NCBI GenBank assembly: GCA_023392115.1 | Contig: JAEVZT010000534.1 | Span: 1 to 6,386 of the forward strand | DNA from: Chloroflexota bacterium | GTDB taxonomy: Bacteria > Chloroflexota > Anaerolineae > Aggregatilineales > Phototrophicaceae | Direction of reading: 5' to 3' | DNA length: 6,386 nucleotides | Shown here: one piece after another, positions 1 to 6,328 of the stretch | Layout: every line of letters begins with the position of its first letter | Numbering within the stretch: the stretch's first letter is position 1 | Position numbers and translations under genes: made by a program | The notes under the pieces: generated by a model | What the model was told of the DNA's origin: nothing | Database searches by the model: none | Seen by the model: only the letters and a program-made list of their open reading frames with translations

Positions 1-1395
1 GTTGCCGGCGCGGAAGAAGCGAAGCAGGAACTGGCGGAAGTCGTCGAGTTCTTGAAAGAACCTGAAAAGTTTATCCGCCTCGGCGCGCGCATTCCCAAGG
101 GCGTGCTGATGGTCGGTCCGCCCGGCACCGGCAAGACGCTGATGGCACGCGCCGTCGCCGGTGAAGCCGGCGTGCCGTTCTTCAGCATTTCCGGTTCGGA
201 GTTTGTCGAGATGTTCGTCGGCGTCGGCGCGAGCCGCGTCCGCGACCTGTTCGAGCGCGCCAAAGCCGAAGCCCCGGCGATCGTCTTCGTCGACGAAATC
301 GACGCCGTCGGTCGGCATCGCGGCGCGGGCTTGGGCGGCGGTCACGACGAGCGCGAGCAAACGTTGAACCAGATTCTCGTCGAGATGGACGGTTTCGAGA
401 CGGGCACGAACGTGATCATCATCGCGGCGACCAACCGTCCCGACATCCTCGACCCGGCACTGCTGCGTCCCGGTCGTTTCGACCGCAAGGTTGTCATGGA
501 TAACCCCGACCTCAAGGGGCGGCAGGATATCCTCAAGGTACACGCCAAGGGCAAGCCGCTGTCGGCAGATGTCGATATTGAGGCGATCGCCCGCATCACG
601 CCCGGCTTCTCCGGCGCTGATCTGGAAAACCTGATCAACGAGGCGGCGATCCTCGCGGCGCGGCGCAACAAGAAGTCGATCGGCATGAGCGAGCTTCAGG
701 AGAGCATGGAGCGCGTGATCATGGGTCCCGAACGCAAGACCCGCGTCATTTCCGACAAGGAAAAGCGCTCGATCGCCTTCCACGAAGCCGGTCACGCCAT
801 CCTGCATCACCTGCTTGAACATGCCAACCCAGTACACAAGATCACGATCGTGCCGCGCGGTCGCGCCGGCGGCTACGTGATGTCGCTGCCTGAAAACGAT
901 GCCTTCCTGCGTTCGCGCGAAGAATTCGAGGATCAGATCGTCGCCACGATGGGCGGGCGCGCGGCTGAGGAGATCATCTTCAACCAGTTCACGACCGGCG
1001 CGAGCAACGACCTGCAAATGGCCACGCAGCTTGCCCGCAGCATGGTCACGCAGTACGGCATGAGCGACACGCTCGGACCACGCACGTTCGGCGGCGGCAC
1101 GGGATCGCTGTTCCTCGGGCGCGACCTGTACGAGCAGCGCGACTACAGCGAGCAGGCGGCTGAGGAGATCGACAACGAGGTCAAGCGCATCCTTCAGACC
1201 AGCTACCAGCGCGCGAAGTCGATCCTGCAGGAAAACCACACCAAGCTCGACATGATCGCCAAGATTCTGATCGAGCAGGAAACGCTGGATCGCACGACGT
1301 TCGAAGAACTGATGGCGGGACGCACGCCGGCGATTGACGCGCCAGCCGCCGCGATGATCAGCGACTACGAAGACGGCGACCAGCCGACGCAGTAA
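1..1395 (+). CDS. ftsH: ATP-dependent zinc metalloprotease FtsH (5' partial)
   Basis: FtsH is a hexameric, membrane-anchored AAA+ protease that extracts and degrades misfolded membrane proteins and some short-lived cytosolic regulators. The reading frame is open at base 1, and 464 residues are visible before the TAA. Counting from the first visible codon, the frame begins inside the AAA module ([11 protein letters not shown]). It then shows Walker A GPPGTGKT at 39-46, the pore-loop motif [10 protein letters not shown] near 68-77, Walker B IVFVDEID near 94-101, and the second region of homology TNRPD...RPGRFDR at 144-162. The zinc site is HEAGH at 261-265, with the probable third ligand D337 in TGASND. 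All catalytic elements are intact. Against the E. coli enzyme about 150 residues are missing upstream, which would hold the two membrane segments and the periplasmic domain. The TTG at 52 is an internal codon, not a start. The acidic, alanine-rich tail is normal for the family. The gene converges on cpaF. Confidence 0.97.
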   Translation, partial: VAGAEEAKQELAEVVEFLKEPEKFIRLGARIPKGVLMVGPPGTGKTLMARAVAGEAGVPFFSISGSEFVEMFVGVGASRVRDLFERAKAEAPAIVFVDEIDAVGRHRGAGLGGGHDEREQTLNQILVEMDGFETGTNVIIIAATNRPDILDPALLRPGRFDRKVVMDNPDLKGRQDILKVHAKGKPLSADVDIEAIARITPGFSGADLENLINEAAILAARRNKKSIGMSELQESMERVIMGPERKTRVISDKEKRSIAFHEAGHAILHHLLEHANPVHKITIVPRGRAGGYVMSLPENDAFLRSREEFEDQIVATMGGRAAEEIIFNQFTTGASNDLQMATQLARSMVTQYGMSDTLGPRTFGGGTGSLFLGRDLYEQRDYSEQAAEEIDNEVKRILQTSYQRAKSILQENHTKLDMIAKILIEQETLDRTTFEELMAGRTPAIDAPAAAMISDYEDGDQPTQ

Positions 1396-1409
1396 AGCCC
1401 TACTAAGAC

Positions 1410-1444
1410 CCCACCCTCGTCCCCTCCCCGAATTCAGGGAGGGG
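1410..1444 (+). repeat. GAATTC-loop hairpin repeat, copy 1
   Basis: A C-rich lead (ACCCCACCCTCGT) runs into a perfect 8 bp stem, CCCCTCCC at 1421-1428 and GGGAGGGG at 1437-1444, closing on the 8-base loop CGAATTCA. The 14-base core CCCCGAATTCAGGG at 1426-1439 recurs exactly in copy 2 (opposite strand) and copy 3 near the window end. It lies 3' of ftsH, so it could act as a terminator or mRNA 3'-end stabiliser. No T-run follows the stem, so a classical intrinsic terminator is not evident. It is best described as a short dispersed palindromic (REP/MITE-like) element. Confidence 0.75.
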
Positions 1445-1468
1445 AGAAAACCCAAATTGCTTCTTTAG

Positions 1469-1510
1469 CCCCTCGCCCCTGAATTCGGGGGAGAGGGGTT
1501 GGGGTGAGGG
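1469..1510 (-). repeat. GAATTC-loop hairpin repeat, copy 2 (inverted)
   Basis: Read on the minus strand this is CCCTCACCCCAA followed by a stem of CCCCTCTCCCC against GGGGCGAGGGG with one internal mismatch. The loop is again CGAATTCA; the 14-base core shared with the other copies is at 1477-1490. It sits immediately 3' of cpaF on that gene's strand, facing copy 1 across a 24-base spacer (1445-1468). Together the two copies form a larger imperfect inverted repeat of about 100 bp between the convergent ftsH and cpaF genes. The rest of this gap (1511-1544) shows nothing recognisable. Confidence 0.75.
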
Positions 1511-1544
1511 GGTCATATCCCCAGAATCTAACACCTACGTCCTG

Positions 1545-3026
1545 CTAAAATCGCTGCACACCCATACCGAAGATGCGCGCGCCGAGCCGGAAGCCGTTCT
1601 CTTCCAGCCTGTCGATGAACTTCGGGCGGAAGCCGAGCGACTCGAGCTTACCGCCGGGCGCGGATGACGCCGCCAGCGCCGTTTGACCGGGCAGGCGGTA
1701 CAAGAACAGGTCTTGCAGGGTGACGTTTTCGCCTTCCATGCCCTGAATCTCAGTGATCTGCGTGACCTTGCGCGAGCCGTCCTTGATGCGCGTGATCTGG
1801 ATCACCATGTCGATCGCGCTGACGATCTGTCGGCGGATGACGGGCACCGGCAAATCCATGCCGGACATCAAACACAGCGTTTCAAGGCGGGCAACGCAGT
1901 CGCGCGGGGTGTTACTGTGGATCGTCGTCAGCGAGCCGTCATGCCCTGTATTCATGGCTTGGAGCATGTCGAACGCTTCGCCGCCGCGGCACTCGCCGAC
2001 GACGACGCGATCCGGGCGCATACGCAGCGACCCTCGCACTAAGTCGCGGATCGTGAGCTGTCCGGTCTTGCCATCACCGCCGGGGATCGGCGGCGCGGTT
2101 TCAAGGCGGACGACGTGCCGCTGCCACAACTGGAGTTCTGCCGCGTCCTCGATCGTCACAATGCGCTCGTCGTCGGGGACGTATGCGCTCAAGACGTTAA
2201 GCAGCGTCGTCTTGCCGGAGCCTGTGCCGCCGGAAACGACGATGTTCAGGCGCGTCCGCACGCACGCCTCTAAAAAGTCAGCGACATCGTGCGTCAGCGA
2301 GCCGAAGCGCAGCAGGTCTTCAATCGTCAGGCGCTTTTCGGGGAACTTGCGGATCGTGATCGTCGTGCCGTTGATTGCCGACGGCGATGTGACGATATGC
2401 ACGCGCGACCCATCGGGCAAGCGCGCGTCAACCATTGGATTCTCGCGGTTCAACTGGCGGCTCAACGGGCGGACGATGCGATGCGCCGTCCACAAAATGT
2501 GGTCTTCGTCGTCGAACGTGTACTGCGTTTCGACGAGCTTCCCGTTGACCTCGGCGAAGATCGTATTCGCGCCGTTGACCATGATTTCAGAACACTGTTT
2601 GTCGCGCACCAGCGGCTCGATAGCGCCGAAACCGAGCACGTCATCAAGGATCGCTTGCCGGAGCAGGGCGAATTCGTCGGGCGTCACCCGGTAGTCACGG
2701 CGCTCGACGGCGATCTTGTCGAGAACCGCTTGCAGGCGCTCTACGATCGTCGCCATCTTGTCGGGATCGGTGCGTTCCCAGTAATCGGCTTCGTCGGGCG
2801 TCTTGAGCACCTTCGAACGCAGCATTTTGCGCAAGTAGGCGATCTTCGGCGGCGTGTGCTGCTTGTCCGGATCATTCACCTGAACCGACGCGACCGGCGC
2901 TGCGTGTGACGCGCGCTCGACCGCCTCAGCGGGCGTTTCCGTCGGGCGCTCGAAGCCCGTTTGCCGGGCGACATTCGGGTCTTTTCCCGCCTGTTCATTC
3001 AGTTTACGCTGCAAAAACGAAGACAT
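1545..3026 (-). CDS. cpaF: CpaF/TadA-type pilus assembly and secretion ATPase
   Basis: This is the cytoplasmic hexameric ATPase of the type II/IV secretion superfamily that powers Tad (Flp) pilus assembly or related secretion. It is 493 residues long, a normal full length. Residues 1-60 are polar and proline-rich, probably a disordered leader. About 110-230 form the N-terminal domain, including GFGAIEPL, EIMVNG and a DGSRVH...TITIRKF stretch. The motor domain carries Walker A GGTGSGKT at 266-273, the Asp box TIEDAAELQL at 291-300, Walker B RVVVGECRGGEA at 340-351 and the His box GHDGSLTTIHSN at 361-372. The C-terminal end is complete. The start is ATG; an upstream GGAG lies about 14 bases away, so the ribosome site is weak. 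No tadB, tadC, prepilin or prepilin peptidase gene adjoins it: downstream it meets ftsH head-on and upstream it diverges from yihY. Its partners must be encoded elsewhere, so the exact machine is inferred. Confidence 0.93.
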   Translation of the reverse strand: MSSFLQRKLNEQAGKDPNVARQTGFERPTETPAEAVERASHAAPVASVQVNDPDKQHTPPKIAYLRKMLRSKVLKTPDEADYWERTDPDKMATIVERLQAVLDKIAVERRDYRVTPDEFALLRQAILDDVLGFGAIEPLVRDKQCSEIMVNGANTIFAEVNGKLVETQYTFDDEDHILWTAHRIVRPLSRQLNRENPMVDARLPDGSRVHIVTSPSAINGTTITIRKFPEKRLTIEDLLRFGSLTHDVADFLEACVRTRLNIVVSGGTGSGKTTLLNVLSAYVPDDERIVTIEDAAELQLWQRHVVRLETAPPIPGGDGKTGQLTIRDLVRGSLRMRPDRVVVGECRGGEAFDMLQAMNTGHDGSLTTIHSNTPRDCVARLETLCLMSGMDLPVPVIRRQIVSAIDMVIQITRIKDGSRKVTQITEIQGMEGENVTLQDLFLYRLPGQTALAASSAPGGKLESLGFRPKFIDRLEENGFRLGARIFGMGVQRF

Positions 3027-3073
3027 TACGTTTGCTCTCGCTCCGTGAGGACTATGTTGACGTGTCTGCTTTC

Positions 3074-3103
3074 AGTGTACGGGAGTTTAGAAAATACGAT
3101 CAA
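3074..3103 (-). promoter_or_regulatory. Possible cpaF promoter
   Basis: On the minus strand TTGATC (3098-3103) and TACACT (3074-3079) are separated by 18 bases and lie about 50 bases upstream of the cpaF ATG. Each hexamer matches the housekeeping sigma consensus at four of six positions. The setting (AT-rich, divergent intergenic) is right but the match is modest, so this is a candidate only. Confidence 0.3.
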
Positions 3104-3108
3104 AAAGC

Positions 3109-3136
3109 GTTTTCCGACATCGATCTCGACTATAAT
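3109..3136 (+). promoter_or_regulatory. Probable yihY promoter
   Basis: A perfect TATAAT at 3131-3136 lies 38 bases before the yihY ATG, inside an AT-rich island that contrasts with the GC-rich genes. The best -35 placement is GTTTTC at 3109-3114 with a 16-base spacer, a weak match to TTGACA. The -10 element is convincing; the -35 is not. A second -10-like TAGAAT at 3147-3152 is also present. Confidence 0.5.
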
Positions 3137-3164
3137 TAATTTCAATTAGAATGAATATCGGCGT

Positions 3165-3172
3165 GGAGTGAT
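3165..3172 (+). promoter_or_regulatory. Ribosome binding site of the yihY-like gene
   Basis: GGAGTGAT stands six bases (counted from GGAG) before the ATG at 3175. It is close to the ideal GGAGGTGAT with one G missing, and it fixes the start of the downstream gene. Confidence 0.75.
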
Positions 3173-3174
3173 CA

Positions 3175-4287
3175 ATGTCGCGGATAAAATTGCTGTTCAG
3201 CCTGCTCAAGGACACATTCAAGGAATGGAACGAGGACAAAGCCCCGCGACTGGCGGCGGCGCTGGCATATTACACAGCGTTCTCGATCGCCCCGCTGCTG
3301 ATCGTTGTGATCGCAATCGCCAGCCTCGCATTTGGCGAAGACGCGGTGCGCGGTCAGCTTGACACCCAGATTCAGGAAGTTGTCGGCGCGGAAGCGGCGA
3401 GCGCTATTCAGGACATGCTCGCGGCTTCCGCGCAGGAAGAAACCGGCGGGCTGGCGTCGCTCATCGGCGTGGTGACGCTGCTGCTCGGCGCTGCCGGTTT
3501 GTTCGGGCAGCTTCAGGACGCGCTGAATACCATTTGGGGCGTCGAACCAAAACCGAATCAGGGCATTATGGCGACTCTTCGCAGCCGCTTTCTGTCCTTC
3601 ACTATGGTGCTGGGGGTCGGCTTTCTGCTGTTGGTGTCGCTGATCTTGAGCACGGCGCTGACCGCGCTCAATACGTGGATGGCGGATCTGCTGCCGGGTG
3701 GGGGCATTTTCCTGCAAATTCTCAATCAGGTCATCTCGTTCGGCGTGATTACGCTGCTGTTCGCGGCAATCTACAAGGTGCTGCCGGATGTCGAGATTGC
3801 ATGGCGCGACGTGTGGATGGGCGCTGCCGTGACCGCGCTGCTGTTCACGATCGGCAAGTTCCTGATCGGCTTATACCTCGCGCAAAGCAGCGTGTCATCG
3901 TCTTATGGCGCGGCGGGATCGTTCGTCGTCTTGCTGCTGTGGGTCTACTACTCAGCGCAAATCCTCTTGTTTGGCGCGGAGTTCACGCAGGTCTACGCCC
4001 ACCGCTATGGATCGCGGATCGTCCCGAGCGACAACGCGCAGTTCGTCAGCGATGAGGCGCTCGCCAAGCAGGGTCAGCACTCGAAGCGCAAAGGCAGTAC
4101 GGAAGCAGACAAGCGCCACTATGTCCCCGCCGACAAGGGGATCGCCGCGCAGCAGACGCGCGTAACAACCTCGCCGTCGCCCGCCGTCCAGAACGACGCA
4201 CAGCTCGGCACGATCGTCATCGGCATCATTGCCGCGCTGGCGTCATTCCTCGTCGGGCTGCTGATCAGCAACGAACAGCGGGAGTAA
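3175..4287 (+). CDS. YihY/BrkB-family inner-membrane protein
   Basis: An integral membrane protein of the YihY/virulence factor BrkB family. Members were once called ribonuclease BN by mistake; their transport or other role remains poorly defined, so no substrate is proposed. It has 370 residues. Family hallmarks are RLAAALAYYTAFSIAPLL at 25-42, and YGAAGSFVVLLLWVYYSAQI with LFGAEFTQVYA at 244-275. Hydrophobic segments lie near 37-54, 95-113, 139-166, 181-202, 215-236 and 245-268, the usual six helices. A basic hydrophilic linker (about 277-343, with KRK and KRH clusters) then leads to a seventh hydrophobic segment at 346-364, ending NEQRE. That C-terminal extension makes it longer than most relatives I know of, which are roughly 280-330 residues. 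The ATG start is supported by a good ribosome site and an upstream TATAAT. Its stop is only 10 bases from that of the convergent dehydrogenase. Confidence 0.9.
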   Translation: MSRIKLLFSLLKDTFKEWNEDKAPRLAAALAYYTAFSIAPLLIVVIAIASLAFGEDAVRGQLDTQIQEVVGAEAASAIQDMLAASAQEETGGLASLIGVVTLLLGAAGLFGQLQDALNTIWGVEPKPNQGIMATLRSRFLSFTMVLGVGFLLLVSLILSTALTALNTWMADLLPGGGIFLQILNQVISFGVITLLFAAIYKVLPDVEIAWRDVWMGAAVTALLFTIGKFLIGLYLAQSSVSSSYGAAGSFVVLLLWVYYSAQILLFGAEFTQVYAHRYGSRIVPSDNAQFVSDEALAKQGQHSKRKGSTEADKRHYVPADKGIAAQQTRVTTSPSPAVQNDAQLGTIVIGIIAALASFLVGLLISNEQRE

Positions 4288-4297
4288 ACCTGCCCTG

Positions 4298-5821
4298 CTA
4301 TACGAAGCGCAGGAAGCGACGGATGACGCGCAGGATGCGGAAGCCCCACAGCGTCACCGGATCGGCGTGCGTCAGCGCGGGCAGCGTGCCGAGCGTCGAG
4401 TCGATCATGATCGACTGCGTCTTGACGAAACGCAGCAGCCCTTCGCGCCCGTTACGCCGTCCGAATCCGCTTTGCTTTTCACCGCCCATTGGCAGCGACG
4501 GCGTGCCAAAGATGATCTGCGGGCGGTTGATGCTGACGTCGCCGCTCTCCAAGCGCAGGGCGAGCTGTTCGCCGCGCTTGAAATTGCTCGTATAAATCGT
4601 CGCCGACAGCCCGTAGTCGCTGTCGTTGGCGTAAGCGATCGCTTCTTCGGCGTCGCGCACCTGCATGATCGGCAGGATCGGACCGAACGTCTCCTCGCAC
4701 ATGACCTTCATCGAGTGGTCGACGTTGATCAGAATCGTCGGCTCGAAGAACAGTGGACCCAGATCAGGACGGCGTTTGCCGCCGTAAAGCAGCGTCGCGC
4801 CCTTGGCGAGCGCATCTTCGACGTGTGCTTCAGCGCGCAGCAGTTCGCGTTCATGGGTCATGCTGCCCATGTGGATGTCGAAGCCGTCGCCTGAACCGAT
4901 CTTGAGAGTCTGCGCGTAGCTGATCACCCGGTCGACAAAGGCGTCGTAAATGCCGGATTCGACGTACACGCGCTCGACGCTGACGCACATCTGCCCCGCG
5001 TTTTCGAGCGCCCCGCGCAGCGAGCCGCTGGCGGCAGCATCGAGATTCGCGTCGTTCAGGACGATGACCGGGTCTTTGCCGCCGAGTTCAAGGCTGAACG
5101 GAATCAGGCGTTCGGTCGCGCGCTGCGCCACCTTCTTGCCGTTCGCGGCGCTGCCGGTGAATGAGATGTAATCGACCATGTCGACGAGCGCCGCGCCCGT
5201 CGTGCCATCGCCGGTGACGACCTGCACTACGTCGCGCGGGATGCCGGCTCGCCGCATCAGTTCGACGGCATAGATAGCGCTAAAGGGCGTCACTTCGCTC
5301 GGCTTGATGACGGCGGTGTTGCCGGCGATCAAGGCGGCGGTCATGTCGATCATCGCCAGAAAAAAGGGATAGTTCCACGGCGCGATGAAGCCGGTGACGC
5401 CAAGCGGCTTGTAATACATGCGGGCGCGCTGGATCAGCGGAAACAGAGGGCGGCGCGTCTGCGGGCGAAGGACGCGCGGGGCTTCCTTGACGTAATAATC
5501 GATCGAGGCGTCCATCACCGCCAGTTCGACGAAGGCGCTGGCGTCGTTCTTGCCCGTCTCGCGGCGGATGACCTGCATCGCCTGTTTATTGTCTTGATAC
5601 AGGATGTTGCGCCAGCGATTCATCAGGCGGGCGCGCTCGCGTACGCCCATCGCCTGCCAGACGGGCTGCGCCTCTCGCGCGCGCTGGACGGCTGCTGCCA
5701 CTTCCTCGCGCGTCGTAATCGGCGTCGTGCCGATCAGTTCACCGGTGACTGGACTGCGAACATCGATCGTCGCGGCTTGCGACGGCGATCCGTTCATGGT
5801 CTGCTTGTCGATAGCTGCCAA
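4298..5821 (-). CDS. NAD-dependent aldehyde dehydrogenase (ALDH superfamily)
   Basis: Oxidises an aldehyde to the carboxylic acid with NAD(P)+; the physiological substrate cannot be read from sequence, though it resembles the broad succinate-semialdehyde/betaine-aldehyde type. It is 507 residues long, near the family norm. Visible motifs are APWNYP with oxyanion Asn150, KPSE at 173-176 (the Glu after Lys favours NAD+ over NADP+ in this family), FTGS at 221-224, LELGGKDP with general base Glu245, GQMC with nucleophile Cys279, EETFGP at 376-381 and GGEKQSGFGR near 446-455. Catalytic spacing is canonical. The chosen start is TTG at 5821-5819, preceded by GGCGGTGA about four bases away. The first in-frame ATG, eight codons on, has no ribosome site. 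The last 17 residues (491-507) form an arginine-rich amphipathic tail beyond the usual fold. The gene diverges from acpS. Confidence 0.95.
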   Translation of the reverse strand: MAAIDKQTMNGSPSQAATIDVRSPVTGELIGTTPITTREEVAAAVQRAREAQPVWQAMGVRERARLMNRWRNILYQDNKQAMQVIRRETGKNDASAFVELAVMDASIDYYVKEAPRVLRPQTRRPLFPLIQRARMYYKPLGVTGFIAPWNYPFFLAMIDMTAALIAGNTAVIKPSEVTPFSAIYAVELMRRAGIPRDVVQVVTGDGTTGAALVDMVDYISFTGSAANGKKVAQRATERLIPFSLELGGKDPVIVLNDANLDAAASGSLRGALENAGQMCVSVERVYVESGIYDAFVDRVISYAQTLKIGSGDGFDIHMGSMTHERELLRAEAHVEDALAKGATLLYGGKRRPDLGPLFFEPTILINVDHSMKVMCEETFGPILPIMQVRDAEEAIAYANDSDYGLSATIYTSNFKRGEQLALRLESGDVSINRPQIIFGTPSLPMGGEKQSGFGRRNGREGLLRFVKTQSIMIDSTLGTLPALTHADPVTLWGFRILRVIRRFLRFV

Positions 5822-5824
5822 AGT

Positions 5825-5832
5825 GTCACCGC
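5825..5832 (-). promoter_or_regulatory. Ribosome binding site supporting a TTG start
   Basis: On the minus strand GGCGGTGA lies four bases before TTG (5821-5819). It supports the TTG start of the aldehyde dehydrogenase over the ATG at 5797-5795, which has only AT- and A-rich coding sequence in front of it and no purine-rich Shine-Dalgarno match. Confidence 0.55.
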
Positions 5833-5838
5833 CCTTCG

Positions 5839-5858
5839 AATCAAACAGGGATTTGATT
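5839..5858. promoter_or_regulatory. Perfect 7-6-7 inverted repeat, possible operator
   Basis: AATCAAA at 5839-5845 and TTTGATT at 5852-5858 are exact reverse complements separated by CAGGGA. The 20-base dyad has the size and form of a dimeric regulator site. It lies in the 100-base divergent gap, overlapping the possible acpS -35 (TTGATT, 5853-5858) and falling just downstream of the possible dehydrogenase -10. A bound protein could therefore affect both genes. It could also form a small hairpin in the dehydrogenase leader RNA. Function is inferred from symmetry and position only. Confidence 0.4.
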
Positions 5859-5881
5859 TACACAATCATTCTAGCCAAAAT
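5853..5881 (+). promoter_or_regulatory. Possible acpS promoter
   Basis: TTGATT (5853-5858), a 17-base spacer and CAAAAT (5876-5881) lie upstream of the acpS GTG. Each hexamer matches consensus at four of six positions. The spacing is ideal and the location sensible, but the match is only fair. Confidence 0.3.
5868..5873 (-). promoter_or_regulatory. Possible -10 element for the aldehyde dehydrogenase
   Basis: The minus strand reads TAGAAT here, five of six matches to TATAAT, about 46 bases before the TTG start. I see no good -35 at normal spacing, so this is a partial promoter call. Confidence 0.3.
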
Positions 5882-5910
5882 AAGAAAACTTTGCTTGACG
5901 AATAAACAAA

Positions 5911-5914
5911 AGGA
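5911..5914 (+). promoter_or_regulatory. Ribosome binding site fixing the acpS GTG start
   Basis: AGGA seven bases before GTG (5922-5924), in an A-rich run, is the only good Shine-Dalgarno match near the AcpS N-terminus and decides the start. Confidence 0.6.
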
Positions 5915-5921
5915 TAGTGCC

Positions 5922-6281
5922 GTGCTGCGCTGCGGGATCGACCTGATCGAGAATCGGCGAATTGTCGAGGGGATCGAGCGATTCGGGGAACGCTTTCTCA
6001 ACCGCTTCTTCACGCCGGGCGAGCGCGCCGACTGCGAGGATCAGCCGCACCGGCTGGCGGCGCGGCTGGCGGGCAAGGAAGCCGTCGCCAAAGCGCTCGG
6101 CACGGGGATCGGCGCGGTCAGCTGGCAGGAGATCGAGATCCGCTGCGGCGAGCGCGGTCGTCCGGCGCTCCACCTGCACGGCGCGGCGGCGGCGCTGTCG
6201 CGCGAGCTTGGCTTAAGCCAGTGGGACATCAGCCTGACGCACAGCGCCGATTACGCCAGCGCGGTCGCCGTCGCGATGTGA
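5922..6281 (+). CDS. acpS: Holo-[acyl-carrier-protein] synthase (AcpS)
   Basis: Transfers the 4'-phosphopantetheine arm of coenzyme A onto the conserved serine of apo-ACP, activating it for fatty acid synthesis; a cytosolic, trimeric Mg2+ enzyme in this family. The 119-residue length is typical. Visible motifs are CGIDLIENRRI at 4-14 with metal-binding Asp7, the F..RFFTPGE stretch at 25-34, RLAARLAGKEAVAKALGTGI at 44-63 with metal-ligand Glu53, and WDISLTHSADYASAVAVA at 101-118. The GTG start at 5922 is supported by AGGA at 5911-5914, seven bases upstream, and by the family's usual N-terminus. The open frame runs much further upstream (from 5604), but that part is antisense to the dehydrogenase and is not AcpS-like. 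The gene diverges from the dehydrogenase and is followed by the third hairpin repeat. Confidence 0.95.
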   Translation: MLRCGIDLIENRRIVEGIERFGERFLNRFFTPGERADCEDQPHRLAARLAGKEAVAKALGTGIGAVSWQEIEIRCGERGRPALHLHGAAAALSRELGLSQWDISLTHSADYASAVAVAM

Positions 6282-6328
6282 TCGATGTCAGGACGTTGTG
6301 GGAGCGACACGCCAATTCGCCTGTATAA

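Noticed and set aside
1421..1498. Classical intrinsic terminators at the C/G-rich hairpins
   Set aside because: The stems are strong but no T-run follows either on the relevant strand, and the shared core at 6362-6375 marks them as a dispersed repeat. A terminator role remains possible but is not shown.
1410..1510. CRISPR array or insertion-sequence ends
   Set aside because: There are only two units, inverted, without regular spacers, and no transposase or cas gene is in the window.
1753..2694. 313-codon open frame on the plus strand inside cpaF
   Set aside because: It is antisense to an intact CpaF with all its motor motifs. The translation is Arg/Ser/Thr-rich with no family motif, as expected for a shadow frame in GC-rich DNA.
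2289..2909. 206-codon plus-strand open frame inside cpaF
   Set aside because: Another antisense shadow, rich in Arg, His and Asp, with no plausible start region or recognisable domain.
2906..3139. 77-codon plus-strand open frame running from the cpaF 5' end through the divergent gap
   Set aside because: Half is antisense to cpaF and half is promoter DNA containing the yihY -10; no homology-like features.
3133..3148. TAATT-N6-AATTA dyad downstream of the yihY -10
   Set aside because: Arms are only five AT bases in an AT-rich island, which is easily expected by chance.
3172..3717. 181-codon minus-strand open frame inside the yihY-like gene
   Set aside because: Gln/Arg/His-rich antisense shadow of a clear membrane-protein gene; no supporting ribosome site or motif.
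4367..4894. 175-codon plus-strand open frame inside the aldehyde dehydrogenase
   Set aside because: Antisense to conserved dehydrogenase motifs; composition is that of a shadow frame.
5604..5921. N-terminal extension of AcpS to an upstream start
   Set aside because: The frame stays open, but the extra residues are antisense to the dehydrogenase and promoter DNA and do not resemble AcpS. The GTG at 5922 has a ribosome site and the correct family N-terminus.
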